A stretch of 31,397 nucleotides of DNA. It comes from JADKCL01 sp031424495 (GTDB lineage Bacteria > Bacteroidota > Bacteroidia > J057 > JADKCL01). Positions 16,188 to 24,492 of this stretch are shown piece after piece. Position 1 is the first letter of the stretch; every line of letters begins with the position of its first letter. The stretch covers positions 1-31,397 of the forward strand of contig JANPHP010000283.1 of NCBI GenBank assembly GCA_031424495.1. The letters run 5' to 3'. Made by a program: the position numbers and the translations under genes. Below the pieces are notes generated by a model, which was given only the letters and a program-made list of their open reading frames with translations, was not told the origin of the DNA and ran no database searches.

Positions 16188-16218
16188 CAAAATTAAGAAA
16201 AGTATGTGCTGATGCAAA
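16188..16218 (-). promoter_or_regulatory. Promoter of rpmH-rnpA-yidD
   Basis: On the minus strand TTTG (16218-16215) and TAATTTTG (16195-16188) are spaced by 19 bases. This is an exact consensus match. The predicted leader is about 30 nt. Confidence 0.8.
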
Positions 16219-16281
16219 CTGGAATCGAAGATATCTGGAAAAAGATGTGGAAAAATCATTCTGCCCCACTTTTTCTGCTCC

Positions 16282-17253
16282 CTACCATTCGTCGCCATCG
16301 ACCTCTTCGAGCATGCCCAAATACGTGTGGTAGCGCGATTCGGGGATCTTTCCCTCCAAAACTGCGGCTTTCACAGCGCACCCTGGTTCTACTTTGTGGA
16401 GGCAATTGCCAAATCGGCAATCGTCCAAAAAAGGCCGCATCTCGGGAAACAATGGCCCCAACTCGGTCTTCTCAAAGTCAAAGAGTTGCATTTCCCTAAA
16501 GCCAGGCGAGTCGATGATATGCCCGCCAAAGGGCAGGTCAAACATCTCCGCAAAGGTCGTGGTATGCTTGCCACGCCCCGAAAAATCGCTGATGTCTCCC
16601 ACCTTGAGCTTCAATTCCGGAGCCACGAGGTTCACCGTAGCAGATTTACCCGCTCCCGATCTCCCCACCAAAAAGCTCACCTTGTCCTTCATGAGGGTCT
16701 GAATCGCCTCGGCATACATCGGGTCCTTGGCCGAGATCGAATGGCACTCATAACCCGCACTGCTGTACAGTGCGTGGTAGTCATGCATCCGCGCAAGGCC
16801 ATCGGGACTCAGCAGGTCGATCTTGTTGAAGAGAATGACGGGCTTGATGTGGTAGGCCTCACAGGTGAGCAGCAAACGATCCACATAACCCAGGGTGGTC
16901 ACTGGATTCTCAATGCAAAAGACGATGATGGCTTGGTCAATGTTGGCACATAATATATGTGCCCGCTTGCTGAGGTTGATCGACTTGCGCAGCACGTAGT
17001 TGCGGCGGTCGAGCGTCTCATAGATCGAGTAGCCGCCTTCCTCGTCGTATGTGAGCAAGACATGGTCGCCGACTGCGATCGGATTGGTGGTTTTGATGCC
17101 CTTCATCCGCATCTTGCCGCGCAGCCTGCATTCTTCCACTTTGCCGTCGACCATCCGCACGAGGTACCAGAGGCCAGTGGATCGCAAGACGGTGCCTTGG
17201 ATAGGCGTTCCGACAAGGATGGGATCTTTACGTTTCTTTTTGCCTTTGGCCAT
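16282..17253 (-). CDS. rsgA: Ribosome small subunit-dependent GTPase RsgA
   Basis: RsgA is a circularly permuted GTPase that checks late 30S maturation. An N-terminal OB fold with a lysine-rich start (MAKGKKKRKD) is followed by the permuted motifs in order: NKIDLL (G4), GRSGAGKSA (G1), the switch region SGRGKHTTT (G2), DSPGF (G3). The C-terminal zinc-binding segment is CRFGNCLHKVEPGC. Length is normal at 323 aa. It lies 17 bases after the M61 peptidase gene on the same strand, so the two may share a transcript. Confidence 0.96.
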   Translation of the reverse strand: MAKGKKKRKDPILVGTPIQGTVLRSTGLWYLVRMVDGKVEECRLRGKMRMKGIKTTNPIAVGDHVLLTYDEEGGYSIYETLDRRNYVLRKSINLSKRAHILCANIDQAIIVFCIENPVTTLGYVDRLLLTCEAYHIKPVILFNKIDLLSPDGLARMHDYHALYSSAGYECHSISAKDPMYAEAIQTLMKDKVSFLVGRSGAGKSATVNLVAPELKLKVGDISDFSGRGKHTTTFAEMFDLPFGGHIIDSPGFREMQLFDFEKTELGPLFPEMRPFLDDCRFGNCLHKVEPGCAVKAAVLEGKIPESRYHTYLGMLEEVDGDEW

Positions 17254-17270
17254 GCTGATCGATCAAATGC

Positions 17271-18992
17271 TCAACTCGGGCGGGCCCAGAGGTCGCGGTT
17301 GCGAAGTTGTTCCTCGGTAGCCTCAGGGTTTTCCACCAATACATAATGGGTGTGGCGGTAGTCTGTGCGGGACTCGAGCACTAGGTTTTCGAGCATATTG
17401 GAGCGAAATACGTGCACTTGTAGGTCCTCGTCGTCGGCTTGGAAGCGCAAGAGCGCTTCCAGTTCGCTCGCGTTGGATCGGTGGCCTTGCACCGCGACAA
17501 AGATATCGCCGGGGCAGAGACCTGCTTGCTCAGCAGGACTGCCCTCGTGTACCTGCTTTACAATGGCGCGGCCACCTTCCTCATCGATGATGAAGCCATA
17601 GTCGCGTTCGCCAATCGTGCCAGGATCGCGCTCCACAAGCGCCAAGCCCAAGTAGTCGGCCGCGTCTGCCAATGCATCCTCCATCGGCACTATGCCCGAA
17701 ATATAATCGCGGAAATAATCGTCGAGCGCGTGGCCCGCATGCGCCTCAGCGATCGCCTTGTAATCCGCCCGCGTGTAGCCGACGCCCGTCTTGCCAAAGC
17801 GCTCATACATCTCGCGCATCACCGTGTCGAGCGAGCGCGCATTGCGCGAGCCTTTGCGTATGATGACGTCGAGCAGCATTGCGGCCAGCGCGCCTTTGGT
17901 ATAGAAAGAAATCTTGCGATTGGGCACAGCCTCCTTGTAGCCGATGAGCCACGACTCAAAGCTGCTTTGCTCCAAGCTGATGTGGTCGCGGCCATTGTTG
18001 CTGTAATGCTTTTTGAGGAATGACTTGTTGAAGACCTTGAGGAATTCGCTGAGCGACCAAACACCGCACTTGAAGACCAGCAACTCGCCATAATAAGTCG
18101 TGACGCCCTCGGTGATGTAATGCAGCGCCGAATACATCTCGCGGTCATATACATAAGGCTGCATGTCGGCCGGCCGGATCGCCTTCACATTCCAGGTATG
18201 AAACAGCTCATGGCAGCTCACACTCAGCAAATCCTCGTATTCATCGACCTCATCGAGCCTGAATCCGGGCCCGAGTGCAATGATCGTCGAGTTGGTATGT
18301 TCGACCCCGTGGTAAATGCTTTTGTTGTGAATCTGATAAAGAAAGTGGTATTCTGAGGCAGGAAACCCGCCAAACATGCGGATTTGCGCCTTGATGAAGG
18401 CGGTGTAATGCTCCTCGAGTCGGTGCCATTGCGGCTTCACATCGCCTTGAAACCAGATGTTGAAGGGCACGCCCTCCACGATGAAGTCGTGGTGTTGCAG
18501 CGTCTCACTCGCAATGAGCGGCGCATCGGCCAGGAGGTGAAAATTGTCGGCGTAGAGGGTGGAGCCTTCTTGGCGCAGGCCGCAGGCGATGCGGTAGTCA
18601 TCGGGCAGGTCGAGCCACATGGTGCAAGGCGCCTCGATTTGCGTCGCATCATACATGAGCAGGTTGCAGGGGTTGATGTAGACCTGATCCTGATCGTAGA
18701 GGCTGCCGCCGGCATCGCCGACGATCGCATAGTACTTGTATTCCAGCACCGCGTCTTCGCCCTGCATGTCGATGCGCCAGGTGTGCGTAGCCGTTTTGGT
18801 CACTTGGAGCAGCTTACCAGAAGCCGACCAAGCGCGTGCGTCCACGATGCGCTCAGCATAAGGAGCCATTTCATAGCGGCCGGGCCGCCATTTGGGCAAG
18901 TGAATATCCTGGGCACCCGACACAGCAGGCAAATCCAGCTGCACCCTGATCAGGTGCAGTTCAGGCGCATCAAAATAAAGGCGATAGTTCAT
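17271..18992 (-). CDS. M61 family peptidase with C-terminal PDZ domain
   Basis: The protein has the M61 (glycyl aminopeptidase-like) layout: an N-terminal beta domain (PKWRPGRYEMAPYAERI is the family hallmark around residue 32-47), the zinc site HELFHTWNVKAIRP near residue 263 with the third ligand in YITEGVTTYYGEL, and a PDZ domain (~475-545; SPAEQAGLCPGDIFVAVQG). No signal peptide is evident from the ATG at 18992, so the enzyme is probably cytoplasmic, as are several relatives. A TAGATTTG box at 19029-19022 lies upstream but no clear -33 element was found. A start 25 nt after it is plausible. Confidence 0.93.
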   Translation of the reverse strand: MNYRLYFDAPELHLIRVQLDLPAVSGAQDIHLPKWRPGRYEMAPYAERIVDARAWSASGKLLQVTKTATHTWRIDMQGEDAVLEYKYYAIVGDAGGSLYDQDQVYINPCNLLMYDATQIEAPCTMWLDLPDDYRIACGLRQEGSTLYADNFHLLADAPLIASETLQHHDFIVEGVPFNIWFQGDVKPQWHRLEEHYTAFIKAQIRMFGGFPASEYHFLYQIHNKSIYHGVEHTNSTIIALGPGFRLDEVDEYEDLLSVSCHELFHTWNVKAIRPADMQPYVYDREMYSALHYITEGVTTYYGELLVFKCGVWSLSEFLKVFNKSFLKKHYSNNGRDHISLEQSSFESWLIGYKEAVPNRKISFYTKGALAAMLLDVIIRKGSRNARSLDTVMREMYERFGKTGVGYTRADYKAIAEAHAGHALDDYFRDYISGIVPMEDALADAADYLGLALVERDPGTIGERDYGFIIDEEGGRAIVKQVHEGSPAEQAGLCPGDIFVAVQGHRSNASELEALLRFQADDEDLQVHVFRSNMLENLVLESRTDYRHTHYVLVENPEATEEQLRNRDLWARPS

Positions 18993-19087
18993 TGGAAGCG
19001 TACTTCATGCAATTGGGCAGCAAATCTAGGAATAATTTGGTGGCGGTGGGGGATGGGTTTTTGGCTAGGGGTTTGTGTCCATGTGGA

Positions 19088-19138
19088 GTTGACTATAAAA
19101 TTGTAGTCATTGGGGGTTGACTATGAAAGTATAGTCAA
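19088..19138. promoter_or_regulatory. Two tandem palindromes, probable operator
   Basis: gttgactataaaattgtag-tcat (19088-19110) and gttgactatgaaagtatag-tcaa (19116-19138) are two versions of a ~20-bp palindrome with arms tgactat/atagtca, offset by 28 bases. The first has one G-T pair in its stem when read as RNA. They lie between the divergent M61 and antitoxin-like genes. Confidence 0.55.
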
Positions 19139-19288
19139 GTGGAACCCAGAGTTCAGTTTTTGGGATATGGAACTGCGATTGGTTGCTGAAAAACAAGTCT
19201 CGTGAGCCCACTCTCTGTTTCCATTCATCGTTCCCCAGTTTCGCCAAGATTCCCAAAACGTTCCTATCTTTCCTCAAAGCTCAATTCA

Positions 19289-19525
19289 ATGAAAGCAATC
19301 GAAATCAAAAAGCAGCTTCACCTACAGATTGATCAGATTCAAGACGAAGACTTTTTGCTTGCGCTCAATGACTTGATGAAATCTCAGCTTGGCAATGTCG
19401 TTGAATACCAACTAAGCCCAGCGCAGTTGGCAGCGATAGAGGAGGGAAGGGCAGAACACAGGGCCGGCTTGGGTATTCCGCATGAGCAGGTGATGGAGGA
19501 AATCGACGCATGGCTTGCGATGTGA
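19289..19525 (+). CDS. Small antitoxin-like protein
   Basis: The 78-residue product (start MKAIEIKKQLHLQ) has the pattern of Bacteroidota orphan addiction-module proteins: an N-terminal helix, then LSPAQLAAIEEGRAEHRAGL, and a C-terminal EEIDAWLAM. The stretch from LS-Q--AIEEG to the final W-L resembles antitoxins paired with RelE/ParE toxins that wrap the toxin with their C-terminal helix. No toxin gene follows; the next 135 bases contain only two weak hairpins. An upstream in-frame ATG at 19202 is less likely because its extra residues are not conserved-looking. Family assignment is tentative. Confidence 0.65.
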   Translation: MKAIEIKKQLHLQIDQIQDEDFLLALNDLMKSQLGNVVEYQLSPAQLAAIEEGRAEHRAGLGIPHEQVMEEIDAWLAM

Positions 19526-19560
19526 CTTGATGCGATCACCCAAAGCATAGCCTTATTTCT

Positions 19561-19619
19561 CCGCCTTTCCCCGCAAGAGGCGGCAAATCGATAACGCTGT
19601 CCCGTCAAGCAGGCGGGAC
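19561..19619. terminator. Two small hairpins between convergent genes
   Basis: ccgcct/aggcgg (19561-19566 and 19578-19583) and gtcccg/cgggac (19599-19604 and 19614-19619). There is no T-tract, so function as a terminator is uncertain. Confidence 0.35.
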
Positions 19620-19660
19620 GGGCTCATCACCCTCCTTTTCCCCCTCACTCGCTCTCACAC

Positions 19661-21688
19661 TCACATCTCCGCCGCAAGGCGACTCCCCTGCTCGATCGCC
19701 CGCTTCGCGTCCAGCTCCGCTGCCACATCCGCTCCCCCAATCAAGTGAACCTTGATCCCTGCCGCCTCCAGCGGCGCCTGCAGTTCCTTCAGGACGACTT
19801 GCCCGGCGCAGATGATCACGTTGTCGACCTCCATCACCTCCGGCTTGCCGCCTACGGTGATGTGCAGGCCTCGGTCGTCGATCTTCTCGTAGGTCACGCC
19901 GCCGACCATGTTCACCTTTTTCATTTTGAGGCTCGCGCGGTGGATCCAGCCGGTCGTCTTGCCGAGCTTGTCGCCGAGCTTGCCTTCGGTGCGCTGCAAG
20001 AGCGTCACTTGCCGGGGCGAAGGTATCGGTTGTGGTTTTTGAAGCGCACCTGCTGTTGCATAGCTCTGATCCACACCCCATTCGCTCATGAATTCGGCGA
20101 TGTTTTGACTCGGCACATGCTCGGCATCCGCAGTCAAGAACTCAGCCACATCAAAGCCGATGCCGCCTGCGCCGATGATCGCGACGCGCTGACCGACAGG
20201 CTTTTTGTCGCGCAACACCTCTATATATGTGAGCGCCTTGGGATGGTCTTCGCCAGGCAGATTGATCTTGCGCGGCTTCACGCCAGACGCCAATATCACC
20301 TCATGAAAGCCTCCGGCTGTCAGGTTTTCCAGGGTCGCGTTTGTGCCTAGGCGCAGGGTCACGCCTGTAAGCTCGATTTGCTTGCGATAGTAACGGATCG
20401 TTTCATAAAATTCTTCCTTGCCCGGCACCTGCTTGGCCATGTTGAATTGGCCGCCGATCTCGGCGCTTGCCTCAAACAGCGTGACATCGTGTCCGCGTTG
20501 CGCGGCCACAGTCGCGAAGGCGAGACCGGCTGGGCCGGCGCCGACGACGGCGAGCTTTTTCTTTTGTGTGGTGGGCAGGTAGTTGAGTTCGGTCTCGTGG
20601 CAGGCACGCGGATTCACGAGGCAAGAGGAAATCTTGCGTTGGAAAACGTGGTCGAGGCAGGCTTGGTTGCAGCCGATGCAGGTATTGATTTCGTCGGCGC
20701 GGCCCTCTTCGGCCTTTTTTGGGAATTCGGGGTCGGCGAGGAAGGGCCTTGCGAGGCAGACCATGTCGGCGTGGCCGTCGGTGAGGATTTCCTCGGCGCG
20801 CTCGGGGGTGTTGATCCGGTTCACGGTGATGAGCGGGATCTTGACCTTGCCCATGAGGCGCTTGGTGACCCAGCTGAATCCGCCGCGTGGCACCATCGTC
20901 GCGATGGTCGGGATGCGGGCCTCGTGCCAGCCGATGCCCGTGTTAATGAGGCTAGCGCCAGCGGCCTCGATTTTTTGCGCGAGCAGGACCACTTCTTCCC
21001 AAGTGCTGCCTTCCTCGACGAGGTCCAGCATGCTCAGGCGGTAAATGATGATAAAGTTTTTGCCGACGGCCTCGCGGGTGCGGCGCACGATCTCGATCGG
21101 GAATTTGATGCGGTTTTCATAGCTGCCGCCCCATTCGTCCGTGCGAAAATTGGTGCGCTTGGCGATGAATTGGTTGATGAGGTAACCCTCGCTGCCCATC
21201 ACCTCAACGCCGTCATAGCCGGCCTCCTGGGCGAGTTTGGCGCACTGCACGAAGTTTTCGATGGTGCGCTCGACGCCTCTGGAGGAGAGTTCCTTGGCTT
21301 TGAATCGGTTGATCGGGGCTTTTGTGGGGGATGCGCTCACGTTGAAGGGGTGGTAGCCGTAGCGCCCGGTGTGCAAGATCTGCATGCAGATTTTGCCGCC
21401 CTCCTTGTGGACCGCGTCGGTGATGACCTTGTGCTTGCGGGCCGTGCGGCTGGACGTGAGTTTGGCGGCGAATGGCGATGTCCATCCGCGCCACTCAGGC
21501 GCGACACCGCCGGTGATGATGAGGCCCGCGCCACCCGCAGCCCGCTCCCCAAAGTAGGCGGCCATGCGTTCATAGCCGTCTTTGGCCTCTTCCAGGCCCG
21601 TATGCATCGAGCCCATGATGATGCGATTTTTGAGCGTCGTGTGGCCCAAATCGAGGGGTTGGAAGAGGTGGGGATAGTGCGTATTCAT
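19661..21688 (-). CDS. fadH: 2,4-dienoyl-CoA reductase (NADPH), FadH
   Basis: FadH removes double bonds of unsaturated fatty acids during beta-oxidation, using FMN, a 4Fe-4S cluster and FAD. The 675-residue protein aligns with E. coli FadH at a constant offset of three: active-site Tyr169 (MGSEGYLINQF) and His255 (GIGWHEARIP), cluster cysteines 337, 340, 344 and 356 in CIGCNQACLDHVF...SCLVNP. A TIM-barrel OYE domain is followed by Rossmann motifs VVGAGPAGLAFA and IIGAGGIGFDVA for FAD and NADPH. The ATG at 21688 matches the family start; a TTG 12 bases upstream is not needed. Sister enzymes in the family act on other substrates, but residue conservation favours FadH. Confidence 0.95.
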   Translation of the reverse strand: MNTHYPHLFQPLDLGHTTLKNRIIMGSMHTGLEEAKDGYERMAAYFGERAAGGAGLIITGGVAPEWRGWTSPFAAKLTSSRTARKHKVITDAVHKEGGKICMQILHTGRYGYHPFNVSASPTKAPINRFKAKELSSRGVERTIENFVQCAKLAQEAGYDGVEVMGSEGYLINQFIAKRTNFRTDEWGGSYENRIKFPIEIVRRTREAVGKNFIIIYRLSMLDLVEEGSTWEEVVLLAQKIEAAGASLINTGIGWHEARIPTIATMVPRGGFSWVTKRLMGKVKIPLITVNRINTPERAEEILTDGHADMVCLARPFLADPEFPKKAEEGRADEINTCIGCNQACLDHVFQRKISSCLVNPRACHETELNYLPTTQKKKLAVVGAGPAGLAFATVAAQRGHDVTLFEASAEIGGQFNMAKQVPGKEEFYETIRYYRKQIELTGVTLRLGTNATLENLTAGGFHEVILASGVKPRKINLPGEDHPKALTYIEVLRDKKPVGQRVAIIGAGGIGFDVAEFLTADAEHVPSQNIAEFMSEWGVDQSYATAGALQKPQPIPSPRQVTLLQRTEGKLGDKLGKTTGWIHRASLKMKKVNMVGGVTYEKIDDRGLHITVGGKPEVMEVDNVIICAGQVVLKELQAPLEAAGIKVHLIGGADVAAELDAKRAIEQGSRLAAEM

Positions 21689-21722
21689 AGGAGAAGCCAA
21701 AATTTACATTCCGAAAAACGCT

Positions 21723-21759
21723 CCAAAATACGTGTTTTGGATGAAAATGCCATCCAAAA
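21723..21759 (-). promoter_or_regulatory. Overlapping alternative hairpins upstream of fadH
   Basis: The segment ttttggatg (21735-21743) can pair with catccaaaa (21751-21759) over 9 bp, or its first six bases can pair with ccaaaa at 21723-21728 in a near-palindrome around acgt. The two structures exclude each other. It may simply end the upstream gene's transcript. Confidence 0.4.
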
Positions 21760-21801
21760 AAGTCTGCATGCATACTATATTTTGAAGAAGGCTGGTCAGA
21801 A

Positions 21802-22311
21802 TCAACCCTTGCTGCGTGCCTTCATTGACCAGGTGAAGGTGAATTCGCAGATGACCTCTTGGGCAGCGTTGTAGCCCTTGACGGGGCACATGACCTCCAC
21901 AGCTTCGCCTGTCTCGGCGGCTTTGACCACGGCAGCCTTGATGGCTTGGCCCGATTCGCAGATGAATGTGGTGACTCCGACGGCTTTTTTGGTAAATGTG
22001 CCTGTCTGATGGCCAACGAGCAAGGAGATCGAAGGCTTTTGTTTGTAAGTGAGCATCGTGAGGATTGCCCCGCTGCTCATTTCCGCCGCCATTCCCAAAA
22101 CCGCCCAAAATGTTGAGCGAAATGGGTTTTTGTTGAGACGCTTGTAAGGCACCGTCACCACGCAGCGATTTTCATTCAGCTCACGCACGCGCATCCCGAC
22201 CCAAAACCCCAGCGGCAACTGTGAAAACATCGCCAACCGAAACTTGAAAGGGCTGGTGAATGCCTTTTGGATATAGGCCATCGGGGCAGGGTCAAATTGG
22301 AATTGGGGCAT
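21802..22311 (-). CDS. DUF4442 (hotdog-fold) protein
   Basis: The sequence matches DUF4442 proteins: LGFWVGMRVRELNENRCVVTVPY, then NPFRSTFWAVLGMAAEMSSGA, the long central helix of the hotdog fold, and strands TTFICESG and EVMCPVKGYN. DUF4442 belongs to the thioesterase superfamily, but no catalytic mechanism is established. It lies upstream of fadH on the same strand with ~110 bases between them; a role in acyl-CoA metabolism would fit and is inference. Its own promoter is clear. Confidence 0.9.
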   Translation of the reverse strand: MPQFQFDPAPMAYIQKAFTSPFKFRLAMFSQLPLGFWVGMRVRELNENRCVVTVPYKRLNKNPFRSTFWAVLGMAAEMSSGAILTMLTYKQKPSISLLVGHQTGTFTKKAVGVTTFICESGQAIKAAVVKAAETGEAVEVMCPVKGYNAAQEVICEFTFTWSMKARSKG

Positions 22312-22333
22312 ATTTTAGCGTTGCGTTGAGGGG

Positions 22334-22363
22334 CAAAGATAACAACAATGGCCTTCCTTCAAA
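22334..22363 (-). promoter_or_regulatory. Promoter of the DUF4442 gene
   Basis: On the minus strand TTTG (22363-22360) and TATCTTTG (22341-22334) are spaced by 18 bases, an exact match. The leader to the ATG would be about 18 nt. Confidence 0.75.
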
Positions 22364-22377
22364 TGAAACCGATCATT

Positions 22378-22782
22378 TCAAGCAAATACTGGTTTCAACT
22401 CGGGAAGATGACTTGCCAAGTAACGATAGGATTGCGGCGGGACAAAGTCAGCAATAACGTCTACCGGTACAATGCCGACTTCGAAGCGAGTCACGCGATC
22501 GATGAGAAACGAGACCCCCAATTCACTTGTTTTGTAGTAGTCAAAGAAGTCAGCTTGATTGATGCCCCCGACACTTGCAAACATTTCCCACAGTTCCCTT
22601 GGCGTGCCGCAGACAATTTCTTTGATCGTGAAATAGCCGACGATGCGCATTTTGGGCGCGCTGCTATAAATATACACCCTGTCCACCTGCTTCTTAAAAG
22701 CAGCCTTGCGAAACTCAACCTTTTTGGTTCCGGCGAGAATTTGGTCGGCATAGACTGGCTTGATAGACAGGATAGCATTCAT
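22378..22782 (-). CDS. ASCH-domain protein
   Basis: The 134-residue product starts MNAILSIKPVYADQILAGTKKVEFRK, the hallmark of ASCH proteins (LSIKP, then G-T-K-x-x-E-F-R). VYIYSSAPKMRIVGYF follows, and F-Y-K-T-S-E-L with the final IPP-like turn closes the domain. The ASCH fold is PUA-like and binds RNA or modified nucleotides; relatives include an N4-acetylcytidine amidohydrolase, so RNA or nucleoside processing is possible. The start at 22782 is preferred over a TTG 12 bases upstream because it fits the promoter. Confidence 0.85.
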   Translation of the reverse strand: MNAILSIKPVYADQILAGTKKVEFRKAAFKKQVDRVYIYSSAPKMRIVGYFTIKEIVCGTPRELWEMFASVGGINQADFFDYYKTSELGVSFLIDRVTRFEVGIVPVDVIADFVPPQSYRYLASHLPELKPVFA

Positions 22783-22791
22783 GGGGAAGGC

Positions 22792-22824
22792 CAAAAATAA
22801 TTAGTAGAGGAAAAGGGACCCAAA
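22792..22824 (-). promoter_or_regulatory. Promoter of the ASCH gene, near-leaderless
   Basis: On the minus strand TTTG (22824-22821) and TATTTTTG (22799-22792) are spaced by 21 bases. The ATG (22782) is only 9 bases after the -7 box, giving a leader of about 5 nt. Confidence 0.65.
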
Positions 22825-22867
22825 ACGTAAAGTTATGCGCTACGTGGGCATGATCTATTTTTTTGTT

Positions 22868-22952
22868 CAAGCCCTGAAGGGGCGCTTGCTGCCAGCGTAG
22901 GGCAAAGCCCTACGCTAAATGGCGCAGTTGAGTAACAAGCCCTGAAGGGGCG
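22868..22952. repeat. REP-like palindromic repeat
   Basis: caagccctgaaggggcg occurs at 22868-22884 and 22936-22952, each self-complementary (gccc/gggc). Between them agcgtagggc/gccctacgct (22894-22916) form a perfect 10-bp stem with an aaa loop. Such gccctgaa-ggggc modules are frequent intergenic repeats in Bacteroidota. Confidence 0.7.
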
Positions 22953-23002
22953 AAAGCAGCACAACATGGTCAAGCTTTACTACATGCAACTATATCTCCC
23001 CC

Positions 23003-24433
23003 TCAACTCAAAACCAACTCCGGCCGCAATGCAAGCACGATTTTCTTTTCAATCGGAAATACGTAGTTGTCATTGCGCAGGCGCCAAGTGGCGATTTTCT
23101 TGAAGGGGGTGAGCAACTTGCCGCGCTTGTTGTGGGCGAGGCGGTTGTAAAATTTGAAATTTTCAAAGAAGGCAAATTTCTCCGGACTCACCCAAGGGCC
23201 ACCACTACCGAAGTCAAATTCGGCCCAAGAACGGGTGGTGGGAGGGAGGGAATAACCTTCGCGCACGGCGTCTTCGGTCACTTTGGAACCGGGATAGGGC
23301 TTGTAGTAGAAAATCGGGGTACGAAATCCTGGGCTCATGCCACTGAGCTGCTTGACCATCGCCACCGTGGCGTCGATGCTCGCTTGGGTCTCCTTGGGAA
23401 AGCCGACAATGAATGGGAAATGCACATCGATGTCCAGCCGCTGGCAAATCTCGGCGCATTCGATCACTTGCTCCATTTTGATGTCCTTTTTCAAGTAGTC
23501 CATCATTTCCTGCGAACCCGACTCCACGCCGATGAGCAGGCGTCGCAAGCCAGCCCGTTTGCTCAGTTCCCAATCGGCTTGATCCATGCGCGTGCCTTGG
23601 TCGGCACGCATGGTGGCCGCCCAAGTCACCTGCATATTGCGGTCGAGCAGCTCCTGCGCAAACTCGCGGCTGCGCTTGGCGTAGGTAAAAAAGGTCTCGT
23701 CCTGAAAATTGATGTCGGTGAATTGATATTTGGCATAATATGCGCCCAGCTCTTCTCCCATCCGTGCAGGAGAAATCGCCGAAAATTTCCTTTTGAAAAC
23801 AAAGGGATCCGCGCAAAATGTGCAACGGTAATAGCACCCTGTCGATGAGATGTAATCAAATTGCCGGCGGCCTTTTTTTGCGAAATAGGTCTCGACATCG
23901 ATCAAGTCATAATTGGCAGGGGCGAAGTCATTCATGTCTTCGAGGGCACGCGGCATATTTTGCACGATCTTGTCCTCTTTGCGAAAACAGATGCCGAGCA
24001 AGCCATCCAGTGGCTGCTTGCGATCTAATCGGTCCACCAATTCCTGAAAGGTCAATTCCCCCTGACCTTGCACCGTAATATCGATGCAAGCCTCGTCTTG
24101 CAAGGGCTGCAAGGGAAAGAGCGAAGTATGCCATCCGCCCCAAATCACCGGCACTTCAGGCGCAATATTTTTTACGAATTCAGACATCGCAAGCGCATCG
24201 CGCAGGGGCGAACCTGTGAGCACGGTCACGCCAAAGCAAACTGCATCTTGGATCACGCTTCGAATCTTGCCTGCTGCGTCGACCTCGATACGGCCGTCGA
24301 TGATGATCACTTCAAACCGATCGGCATCTAAGACCGACCCGATGGCCAGCAACGCAAGCGGCATGTCAAAAAACAAGGACACAGGGTTGTACAAAACAAC
24401 CTTGCGACGAATCTTATTGGAGGACGATTGCAT
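23003..24433 (-). CDS. B12-binding-domain radical SAM protein
   Basis: Residues ~10-150 form a Rossmann-like cobalamin-binding domain (VVLYNPVSLFFDMPLALLAIGS, VIWGGWHTSLFP), without the base-off DxHxxG motif, which is usual for this class. The radical SAM core follows, with the cluster motif CYYRCTFC (Cys200, 204, 207), GVESGSQ and FPFIVGFPKET. Class B enzymes methylate unreactive carbons or do ring rearrangements, with products from bacteriochlorophyll to antibiotics and hopanoids. There is no neighbouring biosynthetic cluster, so the reaction is unknown. The gene is complete at 476 aa. Confidence 0.92.
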   Translation of the reverse strand: MQSSSNKIRRKVVLYNPVSLFFDMPLALLAIGSVLDADRFEVIIIDGRIEVDAAGKIRSVIQDAVCFGVTVLTGSPLRDALAMSEFVKNIAPEVPVIWGGWHTSLFPLQPLQDEACIDITVQGQGELTFQELVDRLDRKQPLDGLLGICFRKEDKIVQNMPRALEDMNDFAPANYDLIDVETYFAKKGRRQFDYISSTGCYYRCTFCADPFVFKRKFSAISPARMGEELGAYYAKYQFTDINFQDETFFTYAKRSREFAQELLDRNMQVTWAATMRADQGTRMDQADWELSKRAGLRRLLIGVESGSQEMMDYLKKDIKMEQVIECAEICQRLDIDVHFPFIVGFPKETQASIDATVAMVKQLSGMSPGFRTPIFYYKPYPGSKVTEDAVREGYSLPPTTRSWAEFDFGSGGPWVSPEKFAFFENFKFYNRLAHNKRGKLLTPFKKIATWRLRNDNYVFPIEKKIVLALRPELVLS

Positions 24434-24492
24434 TCAGCTTCGAATTGTTTCTAAGATACGGGCTTCCGCTCAAAAACCAATCGTTTCCAGAT

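Noticed and set aside
20378..21874. A 498-codon open frame on the plus strand
   Set aside because: It is fully opposite fadH and lacks motifs; fadH has all catalytic residues.
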